A DNA stretch of 64,000 nucleotides from assembly GCF_000001735.4 (NCBI RefSeq), contig NC_003075.7, positions 8,991,001-9,055,000 of the forward strand. The letters are read 5' to 3'. The notes beneath the pieces are model-generated. The model made no database searches and was not told where the DNA came from. It worked only from the letters and a program-made list of their open reading frames with translations. The DNA comes from Arabidopsis thaliana. Taxonomy: Eukaryota > Streptophyta > Magnoliopsida > Brassicales > Brassicaceae. How positions within the stretch are numbered: the stretch's first letter is position 1; each line of letters starts with the position of its first letter. The position numbers and the translations under genes are program-made. Positions 1 to 10,425 of this stretch are shown here, piece by piece.

Positions 1-1497
1 ATTCCTCCAGCGACCTCAAGGTTCATTATCATTTCAGAATCTGAAGTTGGAGTTAACTGAAAACTTTCAGAACTCATACCAATTTCAGGTTCATCCGCGC
101 ACTCAAGTTTTTCTAATTCGCTAACAGCACCACGATCATTTTCACAGTGTTCTTCTGCCTTGCCTATCATATTTCCAGCGTCTTTATCCCCTGAGTCTCT
201 GCTTTCTGATCCAATAGACTCGTCACGTGGAATTATCAATTCATCTGCATCACAGACACTACCAACATCAGTTCTGTTATTGCTCTCCTTGCTGGTACTA
301 GCTTGACCCACCCCTTGTTCGACAAGGCTGCTTACAGTTTCATCTAATCCTTTATCCTCATCAACAGCGTTTCCTTCACTTTCCACCAGAAACTCCTTGC
401 ATTCACCTGTCATAACACCAAGACTACTCTCAAAAGACACTAACACATTGTCAGAAGATTTCTCTTGTACCATAACTTCCTCTATGGATACAAGTTCACC
501 TATATTAGAACCTGCGTATTCTGGTTTATCATTCATTCCCATTTTTGCTAATTCAACTGCACTATCTTCTACTCTTTCTACATCACTTGGCTTCATCAAT
601 GCGTCAAATTCATGAATGCTACCACCACTATCCTCCTTGTTGATGGTACTTTTACTATCCCCTTTCTCGATGAGTTGCTTGAAATTTTGACCCAATTCTA
701 TACTCGCCTCACTAGAGTTCCCTTCATTTTCTGCCATAAAATCACTAGAACCTTCTGGTGGAACACCGAGACTTGATTCTTCAATATTCCCAAAGGACAT
801 CAAACCATCATCTAATTTATCTGAATAGTTCATTCTCACCTCTTCAGAATCAACATCACCTATAAAAGAATCCGAACACTCTGGTTCATAACCACTCCCT
901 TATCTCCAAACTGCGACCCTCTATCTTCAACTTCAGCTTCTTCATCACCTGGAGCCTTAGTTACACCCAACAGCACAGCCTCTTCATCATACTACCCAAA
1001 ATTTCATCAAACTCATCATCATCCAAAGACAAAACAGCCCGAGGAATGACTACTTTTGCTTTCATACTACCTCTTTCATCTCCACTAACTTCACTCTCGC
1101 AAACCTCATCACTGTTCTCACCATCTTCCTCCCAAAGACGAGTAATTCACCGACGTTTCCTCGTCAACATCACCTGCAAATGGTCTATAAATCCCACTCC
1201 CACCTGAAATTCACTTCCATCTCCACCTAACTCTTCCCCTAGTAGCCTATCTACCCTAACCCCATCCAAAACCACATCCTCTAACACAGTCTCATCTTCA
1301 TCAGTCTCAAAATCAAGTCCATTACTATAACTACTAGCTTCACTACTTGCTGAGTTATGTTCATCAGTTACAGTACCAGTATCATCATCATCCTCATCAA
1401 TTGTAACAGGTGCACGAATTGGAACAGAACCAGCAGATGAAAACGAACCCAGAGAGAGTACGCGTGAGAAGAAACGAATCAGCTCTTGCCGCCGCAA
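1..1497 (-). CDS. TOC159-like chloroplast import receptor, acidic N-terminal domain, partial
   Basis: The minus strand reads as a very acidic, Ser/Glu/Asp-rich protein from about 1497 down to the left edge, where it leaves the window still open. It starts near a possible Met at 1497; an upstream Met at 1609 lies in another frame. A short motif, SVPIRAPVTIDEDDDD, resembles the acidic (A) domain of TOC159-family GTPases, which receive preproteins at the outer chloroplast envelope. The GTPase and membrane domains would lie outside the window, so this call rests on composition plus my memory that At4g15810 sits here. Oddities: an in-frame stop at 1147-1149 with acidic coding on both sides in the same frame, and apparent one-base frame changes near 985 and 900. 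Unless unusual splicing removes them, the N-terminus is damaged. From about 890 to 1 the frame is clean. Two diverged copies of a unit of about 115 residues are visible. Confidence 0.5.
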
Positions 1498-1969
1498 TCG
1501 CTCTCACCGCAGAAATTGAAACGCGAGGTTTCTCCGAATCGACCGTTGCTGCAGCGAGAATTGAAACAATCCCAGGCTTCTCCGATTCCATAAAACCAAA
1601 AGCTTCCAAATATACAAAAGATGTATTTTGTAGTTTTCTGTTTGTCTTTAACAGTATTTTTAGGGTTTAATTAGGATTTATGTGAAGCTTTTGTGGCTAT
1701 GGAAGTGATAGTGTGGAAGACGAAACAACCACAGAGAAGAGTGAGAGCGATGATGCTACATAACAGGCGGCTCAAGACAAAATTAAAGATTTTGCATAAT
1801 CATTCACTTTTGGGGTCAATATTGAAACTTTCAAATTTGAAAGAGGAATATACGAATATTTTAAAATGTTTGGGGCTTATTTGTTATTACTATTTTTTTT
1901 TTTTTTTTTTTTTCAATGTGGCTAATAAGAAACTCTCAGTCTCAGTGGCTGACCATCCCCGCCGTAGCC
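1498..1969. promoter_or_regulatory. Head-to-head spacer with poly(T) tract
   Basis: This spacer separates the divergent TOC159-like gene and the DUF3110-like gene, so it should hold both promoters. A pyrimidine run of more than 20 T lies at about 1890-1912, just before the plus-strand transcript start region. The first good start context downstream is GCCATGG at 1967-1973. I see no clear TATA box. Confidence 0.4.
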
Positions 1970-4021
1970 ATGGCAGTTTTCCGATGCGCCGTCTTTTTAT
2001 CTCCTTCGAGTTTCCTTCCGTCGTACTCCACCGGAAGGAGAGTTTCTGTAAAAGTTATCCGGTGTTCTTCGGCTTCGATTCCGTTCTGTCGAAGTCATCA
2101 AAAGGAAAATTACCTGCGACCCAAAATCCTTAGAACCCTAAATCCAAAGCTCAAGAGACAGTCATAATCGGAATCGAAACGCCGGAAAATGATCCTTCAA
2201 GCGACGTAGTTTCTGATGTAGAGGAGATTCAGGTCTTAAGTAGCTCGGTTGTGTCAAATGAGGTAAATGGTATATCAACTAAGATCTCTCCGAAGTTAGT
2301 AGCGAAGTATGGATTGTGGTTGATCGGAATATTCGCTTTTCAAACTGTTTGTGCTGTTTTGTTTCTGGGAGACTCAACGAAATCCGAGAAAACGCCGGAA
2401 GTTTCAAGTGATAGTGAGGGTAACAATTTGGTTTTGCTAGAGGATGTTGAAATGAATGAGAAGATTGCAGAGATCAGAATGATGGCACGTGAAGCACGTA
2501 AAAGTGAGGGTAAGCAAGAAGAAGATGATGAAACTGGGATTGATATTGAGAAAGAGATAGAAGCAAGATTGTCTAACATGGAGAAACGGTTGAATTCACA
2601 GAGGAAAGGTTTGGCGGGATTGCGCGTAGAACCGTTGGATGAATCTGGAAATGATGAGAAAAGTTTGATGTTTGAGAAGAAGTACAAGTTTAAAGCTGAG
2701 AAGCCTCCGATGGGTAATGTAAAAGGCTTTGGTGGAAGTAAAGGAAGTGATGAGATTATGTCTGGGACTGAGAAGACAGGGAAAAATGGAAGTGCTAGTG
2801 AATCACGAGACGGTGAGAAGAATCCTGAAGAACAACTACAAGAGTCAGTATTCCGAGATGGTTTCTGGTAGGTTTTAGAATAAGTGCATAATCCTGCAAC
2901 AACGTCTTGTTTAAGTACATTGATGAGTTGTGATAATATGGAAGAACAAATAGTGCTGTTAGGGATGTACCGAATAGATATTGGATTGTCTAGCGATGAA
3001 TATGAGATTTAGTAGACTGGAAAGAACGTGTAGCTATTTTTGACTTGAAGTGCATGCAAAGTTGAGCTTGTGTAGTATAACTATATGGAATATGCTAACT
3101 AGTCTTGAAGAGGAAATATTTTGCAATCTTCAGCTTATCTTAAAATTTTAGGTGCTGCTCAGGAATCTGAGCAAAGACGACCATCAAACGAAGTTAAGAA
3201 GTCAAGAAAATCTGGAAATCGAGTGGGCGGAACACCAAATATGAAAGCTGGTTCTGGATTTGGTAGCACTTCATTGTCAGAGAAACATGGAGACGTCAGG
3301 AAAGGAAAACCATTGAGAAGAGCAAAGGAGAAACAATCTGAGAAAGAGAATAAATTGTGGTGGCTCAAGCTTCCCTATGTGCTGGTAGGTAAATAATATT
3401 GGATTTTTGGTTAAAAAGCTTTCTTTGCCAGATCCAATTATTAATTCACAATCAAGAACGAACTATCACAAAATATTATGAGCCAGACACTTACCGTTTT
3501 CTCTTTTCTTCAGAGAATTCTCATGCGGAGTAATATCGATCAAGACATATCTGAGGGATATTTTACCTTGAGGACCGAATCTATGGAACAAAATGAGGGT
3601 CAAGTTTCACATATGATTGCATTTGAAGATCAAAGTGATGCTAGAAACTTCTCTTATCTGCTTGAATCAGTTTTTGAAGACTTGGATGATTTCAGTGCCG
3701 ATATAGCTCCCGTAACAACCAAGGTAGATAGTTCATTTCTTTACCAACTTGATTCTTCTTTATTAATGTCTGTATCTGTGAAGTTTACTTGTTTAGGAGA
3801 ATTTTGTTCCTTAAACCCTTAATTTCTCTTCATGATCTGAGAGTATACTGAATTCTAAGAGCAGTGAGATCGTATTTTTATTTATAGGATCTTTATGATG
3901 AAGTTAGTTCTGGTGGCAAGAATGTGATAGTTGTGAGGAAGAGGCAGCTTACGTTGTATGCTGGACAACCATTTGAAGACGTTGAAAGAGCTTTGCGAAC
4001 TCTGATTCAAGAACGAAGATG
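1970..4021 (+). CDS. Plastid-targeted membrane protein with DUF3110-like C-terminus
   Basis: The first ATG in a strong context is at 1970 and opens a Ser/Arg-rich, acid-poor transit-like peptide (MAVFRCAVFLSPSSF). The body reads in the next frame from about 2134 through 2867: one hydrophobic segment (LWLIGIFAFQTVCAVLFLG), then a charged, probably coiled-coil stretch. Further exons lie at about 3152-3382, 3514-3723 and 3888-4021 with good GT-AG borders. The last two encode MIAFEDQSDARNFSYLLES and a closing VVRKRQLTLYAGQPF segment, which look like the DUF3110 pattern (F-E-D/S-x-x-D-A-x-x-[FY]-x-x-L-L-E) of cyanobacteria and plastids. Function is unknown; this matches the locus carried as 'ABC subfamily C protein' (At4g15820), though no ABC domain is visible. 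Oddity: the transit peptide frame and the body frame differ by one, and the 2867 donor does not join the 3152 or 3163 acceptor in phase, so the 5' half of the model is uncertain. Confidence 0.65.
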
Positions 4022-4284
4022 AAAAAAGTAACAACATTACTTCGGACTGAAAAAACTAGAGAGCCCAGAGATGATCAATGTGGAGATGACAGGGGCAGTA
4101 AGAACAATGGTTCCACAACAACAATTTTTCATGAAGCTTAAAGAACCACTGAGCTTCTGTTGTATTATGGTAGTAGCATTGGAATTGAGAGGACAGATCC
4201 ACTAGAAATAAAAAAGATTGTTTATATCATGTAAAAACGTATTTTACATGAATCAGAGAGAACAACATTTTCATCTTCAGAATT
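4022..4284. other. Tail-to-tail spacer
   Basis: Short region between two convergent stops; it should hold both 3' UTRs and poly(A) sites. No other feature seen. Confidence 0.5.
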
Positions 4285-5548
4285 TTATTGAGATGCAACG
4301 ATCTTGATCATGGCTTGTGCATTAAGCCCTGTTACATTCTTCTCACAAAACTTCTTCCAAGCTTCTTGCTTGCTTCCTTCTTCGTCTTCTTCTTCATTCC
4401 ATGTAAATTTCTCGAAAAGCGAGTTCACCATACTCCTTGCAGCTTCCCTTGCCTCTGGCAACTTGTCACTCAACTGATCCGCAGCCATTTGTGCGAGCAG
4501 AATCATCCCAAATTCTTCCATTTCATTTACCTCCTGATAACAAACATAGAGACAAATATATCAATCACACAATTCAAGAAAATAATAACTTTGCTCTGAG
4601 CATTTTAATCATTGTTGAAGAATTCAAAATACCATTTTAGAAACGCAGTTGGAAGTAGACACAGCAGCTTTGGCCCTGACACGAGGGTTACTGTGACGGA
4701 CATAACTCTGAAGCTTACGCAGAAGCGGCAAGCGAGCCACCGAGTTAACCATCGTGTTCAGCGCTTTCTCTGCTTCTTCACACACAAACTTCTTGTCTTG
4801 TGAAGCTTTCATCAGCAACTGCAACAGCTGTTATTTTCACCATCAAGATACCAAAATCAAACTTTATTATTAAATCAACAATCCATAGCCAATCAAAAAG
4901 CTAAACTAACCGGAAAAAACAAAAAACAAAAATCAATTTTACCAGATCGTCCATAGATTTCAAATGAGGTCCTTCCAGCAACTTTTCTCCATAAGCAGTG
5001 AAGATATCAGAACAAGTCATAATCGAAGTCTTGCACAATGCACTTCTAGGATTCTTCATCGCCTTCACCATCACAACTATAAGCTTTTCTCTACAAATTG
5101 ACAAAAACAAAATCATCACCAAGAAACTCCATAAGATTTCAGATTCTGGTCAAAAAATAAAAAATACTCACAGAATTGGTAGCAACAGAGAAGAGTGATG
5201 AATTGCAAATCTCCTTGTGTTGTTCAATGAGTCACATACTTTAATCCAATCCTTTGATGCTAATTCTTCAAGTAATCTCTGTGATAGATTGAATCAATAA
5301 TCATCAAAAACAAATTACTACACATAAATTCAGAATCAATTGAGAAATTTAATTACCTGGACAGAAGATTCAGGATCTGAAAATGGTTTGAGATTCTCAG
5401 AAGCAACGTATTCGACGGTCGATTCAGCCACAGCGACAGGGTTGTTTTCGTCATTTAGACCAATCTCCGGTTGCTTTGAGAGTTTGGCCAGCTTCTTAGG
5501 TCGTTCCTGTGAGATCGGAAGAGCGTTTTCAATGTTCCTCAACGCCAT
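4285..5548 (-). CDS. ARM/HEAT-repeat protein, TOG-like
   Basis: Five exons on the minus strand (5548-5357, 5278-5172, 5090-4943, 4827-4633, 4533-4285) join in phase to 297 codons, 296 residues, the length I recall for At4g15830. The protein begins MALRNIENALPIS and has helical repeat character: LLEELASKDWIKVCDSLNN, then a segment with KNPRSALCKTSIMTCSDIF, then VRHSNPRVRAKAAV, the typical intra-repeat pattern of HEAT/TOG arrays found in microtubule and CLASP-like proteins. A microtubule role is an inference from that fold. Two mitosis-specific activator (MSA) elements lie about 150-180 bases upstream, which would give G2/M expression through MYB3R factors. The stop is convergent with the gene at 1970-4021; the promoter is shared with the BTB gene. 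Confidence 0.85.
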
Positions 5549-5962
5549 TAGAGATAAGAGAAAGAGAGAGATTTTGATTTGAAATTCGTTAGGGGAATAA
5601 TAATCAATGGTGGGGTTGAAAAGCTTAATATAAAGAGAAATTTTTGTTACCTTTTTCGCATTTTATATTCAAAAATTCAAGAGGAAAAAAAGCAAAAGAC
5701 CGTTGGTAAGGTTTTGGCTCCAACGGTCACAAGCATCGGTTCGGTTTACATGAATTAGATTCGGTTATCTGGTTTATTGTTCAATTCACACGACGTCGTT
5801 TCATAACTTTTAAGAAACGACAGCGTCTAAGTTATCACTTTTGCGCCACACGCGAGTGAGAGCTAAGCTAATTCTCCGTCTTCAATGGCTTTTCTCTTTT
5901 CCCCAATTGAAATTGAATCTATTCCCTAGAACAAATTGATTGTGAATCCGGCGTCATTTTTG
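5549..5962. promoter_or_regulatory. Bidirectional promoter, ARM gene and BTB gene
   Basis: About 410 bases separate the two divergent start codons. Besides the MSA pair it holds an AATATAAAG box-like run near 5626-5636 (TATA-like for the minus-strand gene) and GC-richer, CACACGCGAGTG-type sequence near 5846. No coding is seen. Confidence 0.5.
5698..5728 (-). promoter_or_regulatory. Paired MSA elements (MYB3R sites)
   Basis: TCCAACGGTC at 5719-5728 is a full match to the plant MSA consensus (TCYAACGGYY). The opposite-strand ACCAACGGTC at 5698-5707 differs only at the first base. They lie 150-180 bases upstream of the ARM-repeat start codon and about 235 upstream of the BTB gene. MSA pairs drive late G2/M transcription of mitotic genes. 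Site identity is seen directly; activity is inferred. Confidence 0.75.
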
Positions 5963-8900
5963 ATGGACCAAGAGTATCGAAACTCTAGAACGACGGTGAC
6001 GCACCACCAACATCATCATCAAATGAGAATGACGGTTCCACCACCACCGTCTCCTCAACCATCGCCACCGGTTCTTCCTCATGCTGAAAGTGATCAGAGT
6101 ACCTCGGAGCTTCGTTCTCTCGATTGTAATCTTACTTCTTTATGCGATCATATTCAATCCGAAGGTTTCGGCTCTGGTGCGTTTTCTGACGTTGTTGTTA
6201 AAGCTATGGGATCCAGTTACCATCTCCACCGCTTGATTCTATCTCGCAGCTCCTACTTCAGGTGAATTTTTTGAATATTGAATTTCTGTGGGAGGATTTT
6301 GATATTCAGGTTTTGCAATTTGTTTTAAACTATGCAATTTTGCTTAAGGACTATGCTGCAAGGTCCATGGAAAGAAGCTAGCTCTCCTGTTGTGAACTTA
6401 CTTGTGGATGATAAAAATGTTAATGGAGACGCAATTTCTGTTGCTTTAGCTTATCTGTATGGGTACCATCCTAAGCTGGATGATGATAATGCCTTTCGTG
6501 TTTTAGCTGCTGCTTCTTTTCTTGACCTTCAGGTATGATTAATTCTTATGATTGCATCAAAAGATAGTTTCTTTTGGATCAATTGATCTAATAACTAGTG
6601 GCTTTTGTCTGACAGGATTTGTGTGCGATATGCACTGATTTTATTATTTCTGAGCTGAGGACTTCAAACTTCCTGGCATATCAGGTTTGAGAATCTCAGT
6701 CATGTGTTTATTTTAGCCTCATTGGTCTCCGTGATTCTTGAGTATACAGAGCTTCTTCGACTTGTGACTTAGGTATTTGCTGAGAGCCAAGACTATGGCA
6801 TTCATGGAGAACGTGTAAGGAATGCTTGCTGGGGTTATCTCTGTCAAAGTGGTGCCGTGGAACTGAGAGAGGTAATATAATGTCTATGCTTTAGACTGAC
6901 ATTATGATTTTTATGTAGTTAGTGATGGCCTCGTTTCTTTTGGGTGTATGTCAAAAAAGCAAAAGTATCCCCATTTTAGAAATATGCCGTTCTACCTATG
7001 TCTTGAACGTCTTCCATCCTATATGTCATTCTATCTCGAAAGCATCTGATAATGAAAACGAAGAGTGTTCAACCTAGTGTTTAGTTAGAATAAAAAAGTA
7101 TTCTAGTTCTGAATTGCTACTTATTTAGTTATTTTATCACATTTTATGGTCAGATGCTGCCGAAACTCTCAGCACAGACTCTATGTGCATTGCTGACATC
7201 TGATGAACTATGGGTGCCTAGTGAAGAAAAACGGTATAGTGAATTGCATACTCTAACTGTATTATGGTTTCATACTGTATTTGCATCTAGAAATTTCTAT
7301 AAACCGTTTCTTTCCATGTCAAAAAGGTTTGAACTGGCATTGTACGCCTTCATAGCAAATAGTGCTCTCTCCAACTCAGATCATTCCAATCAAGATTCCA
7401 GATTTGAGAGAGAGACAAGCTTTCCTTTGGATTCTGCTATATCAAAGGGGAAAAATGTGATGGATGATTTCTCTTTCAGGAGTTTGGACTGTAAGTTAGG
7501 TCATTTAGATATAGAAGCCGACCTACGAGATGCTAGTGATGATGTGATTGTTCCACTCACAGAAGGTGTTATTGATTTCCAAAGAGGTGTTTCAGGTTCA
7601 AACCTCGTGTTTCAGCAATCTTCTAACTCACAAACGAATTTTGGTCGTCCTTGCACCAGTGTTGTTGATAAGACAGAAGGCAGTGTGGTGGCAATTGAAG
7701 GACCTTCTGAAGAAGCATACCATTTGAGTAATGATAGTTGGTTATCAGGAGCAGACTCTAGAAATTCTCCTACTTTAGGTTCTTCCTCTGATGGTTTCGT
7801 TGTCAATGAGTGGGGTAACTGTGGTGTTTCTGCTCTAACCTGGGGTGGACGGGTTGTGGGGACAAGACAGGGTACAGGCTCTGTTAAAGGAAAATATGGA
7901 TTTACTGAGGAAGAATACAGTGCATTTGTCAACACTTTTGAAGGTGGTTCACTTCTGTATTGCAATATGTCTTTTGAAATACTATTGAACGCAAGAAAAG
8001 AACTTGAAGAGTTGGGTTTCCCTTGTAAAGCCGTGAATGATGGCCTCTGGTTGCAGGTTCGTTGTCCTTAAACTTGCTTTGCTTTCTCATTCAGCCAGTT
8101 GTAGAAATGTTGGGATGGTTGATGTGCTTAGCGTTGATACATTTGACTTAAGGCATTTACATGAGCAATTCTAGTCTAGTGTTTCATGTTAGATTACAAA
8201 TGCAATAATATTGTTAATAAATGCAATAATGTTTATGTGTTTGACTACATTTCAGATGCTTCTCAGTCAAAGGGTGCAGGAAGTTGCTGCCAACACATGC
8301 AAAAGGTGTTGCCTTATCAGTATTGCATGTGCGTGTAAACAAGGATTTGGGGTTTCACATGGTGCAACCTTCAACAATTATTATTGCCAAGAAAACGTGC
8401 AGAACAATATGATGGGAGACATGGATAACGTATATGTGCCGGAATCTTCTCAAGGCGATGGGATAGGCATCTTTAAGCCTGTCAGGATCAGTGTCAGAGG
8501 ACAACATATTGATGGACTTGCCGGCATTGGATGCGAAGCTACATTTGTACCACCACCTGCTTGGCCTCCTACTCCTTTTGTGTACTCTCGTGTCCCTATT
8601 AACAGAAATGGTCAGCAATCTATTGCTAGTGATGGTTCTGAAGGTAGAATTGATCAGAGTGGAGAAATTTCAAAAGATGGGCTGACAGCTCTTGTTGGGT
8701 TGAGCCAAGGGACAAGCGGTGTTGGTAACAATCCTCGTGGAGAACAAACTGAGGGAGGGCGTGGCAGTGGAGCTACTGTTGGAATGTCAGAACCAAAGGA
8801 ACCTTCAGTAGGTACTGAGTGGGAGAACGCAAGTTGTACCATATCACTTGATACAAAGACACCTTTGTGTCACTTTCCTCCCTTTCGTTTTGGGTAACGT

Positions 8901-9852
8901 TTCCAGCCTTATTTACTTGTAAACAACACTCTTGGTTTATTCCAATTGCGGTGACTCCTTGATTTGTCCTGTTTGGCAAAATAGTTCCTCTCAGATGTGT
9001 CTTTTTCATTGCTGCAGAGTTGAATTTGAAGATGTCCACAGACTCGCTAACGGTCATGTAGAGCATTCTCCTGAATTCTTCTATGCTGGTTCTCTGTGGA
9101 AGGTATCAGAAACTCACAACTAAGTCGTCAAGCTTTTCTCTTCGAGCTGTTCTTGCTTTCTAAGAATGAAATATGGGTTTTGATAAGATGTTTTAATACC
9201 ATATCCAGATTAGCATACAGGCTTTCAATGATGAAGATCCTCAAGGACGCCGAACTATCGGTAACCCGAGTTAACACAATGACAAGATCACATGTTTTCC
9301 TCACGTTAGATTGGTCTGTCATAGTATACATAACTTTGATAATCAATATCTACAGGATTATTTCTTCACCGCCGCAAAGCAGAGATAGTGGATTCAGTAA
9401 GGAAGGTTAGTTTTCTGTGGTCTATTGTTATAAAAGAGCTGTTTAGAGCTACTTAAATTGTCATGTCTTGTGAAATAACAATCTCTTCTGCCACATTCAG
9501 GTCCATGTTTACATAGATCCTCGTGACAAAGTGACTGCACGTTACCAGGTATGTTACAAATATCTATTTGCAAGTTCTCGTTGAAATTCATATAAGATTC
9601 CATTTCTAAGCCCTTGTTTTGATGCATCTAGTCATGGTTTCCTCATAAGTTATATCATTTTCATTGTTCTTGTAGCTTATCTGCCCGTCGAAAAGAGAAG
9701 TGATGTTGTTTGGGAGCTTTAAACAGAGAGGAACTCTTCTGCCTAAAGCTCCCAAAGGGTGGGGATGGCGCACCGCACTGCTCTTTGATGAGCTCTCGGA
9801 ACTTCTCCAGAACGGTGCTCTGAGAGTGGCTGCTGTTGTTCAGCTCGTTTAG
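5963..9852 (+). CDS. BTB/POZ domain protein
   Basis: Eleven exons (5963-6261, 6349-6532, 6616-6684, 6773-6871, 7154-8056, 8256-8893, 9018-9102, 9209-9260, 9356-9405, 9501-9548, 9676-9852) join in phase to 868 codons. The N-terminus is His- and Pro-rich, followed by a BTB/POZ fold at roughly residues 65-180: GSGAFSDVVVKAMGSSYHLH, LILSRSSYFR, and later AVALAYLYGY-like helices and a BACK-like segment. BTB proteins of this kind dimerise and often serve as substrate adaptors for CUL3 ubiquitin ligases; that role is inferred. The middle, exon 5, is low complexity and Ser-rich; a conserved globular end (from YIDPRDKVTARYQ to LLFDELSELLQ) is not recognised. It resembles germ-cell-less type BTB proteins and matches At4g15840. 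The upstream TTG-started extension before 5963 is not used. Confidence 0.85.
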
Positions 9853-10425
9853 AGGTGTCTTAAACCCGAGAGTTGTATGTAAAAAAACTCAACAAAATCC
9901 ACATTTTGAAGTTAACCCTCTTAATAAATAGTATATATTCTACTTCCTTAAACTGTGGATGTGTTTGTATAAATGAGTCACAGAAACTATTTGAGAGAAA
10001 TATCAAGTTTTCAGAATAAGAATGTCTTTTTATATAACAGTCAACTGCATCATCCAACAATTGGAGAATCCAAGGAGGAGAGCCAAGATCAGGGTACGAC
10101 AACATCTACAAAGTACCAAACATAAGTAACATACAACACATTCTAACACTAAAGAACAGCGACAAAATGGTAACTTGGTAATAGCAAAAACATAACAACT
10201 CTCAATAAGACCAAACACAAACGGCGTAGTTTAATCAATAATAATGAACCGGAACCTACCGGTTCAAGCAATCGGTTCATGGTTAACAATTAACAAGTAA
10301 ATGTAAAACCCTATTGGTACACCCTTGCCGGAGAGAAGCTTTTGTCTCACCACTCACCGTCACAACTTGTGCTTCCTCTCGTCCTCGTCGCCGTCGTCAG
10401 AGAGAAAACGATTAAAGCTGGTGGT
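9853..10425. other. Spacer with RH1 promoter
   Basis: Contains the BTB gene's 3' UTR and the promoter of the helicase. A CCGGAACCTACCGGTTC imperfect inverted repeat sits at about 10249-10265. No coding evidence. Confidence 0.4.

Noticed and set aside
1693-2133. 146-codon plus-strand frame between the first two genes
   Set aside because: Contains a poly-Phe run from the poly(T) tract and is a shadow of the transit peptide region.
7612-7965. 117-codon minus-strand frame
   Set aside because: Antisense shadow of BTB gene exon 5.
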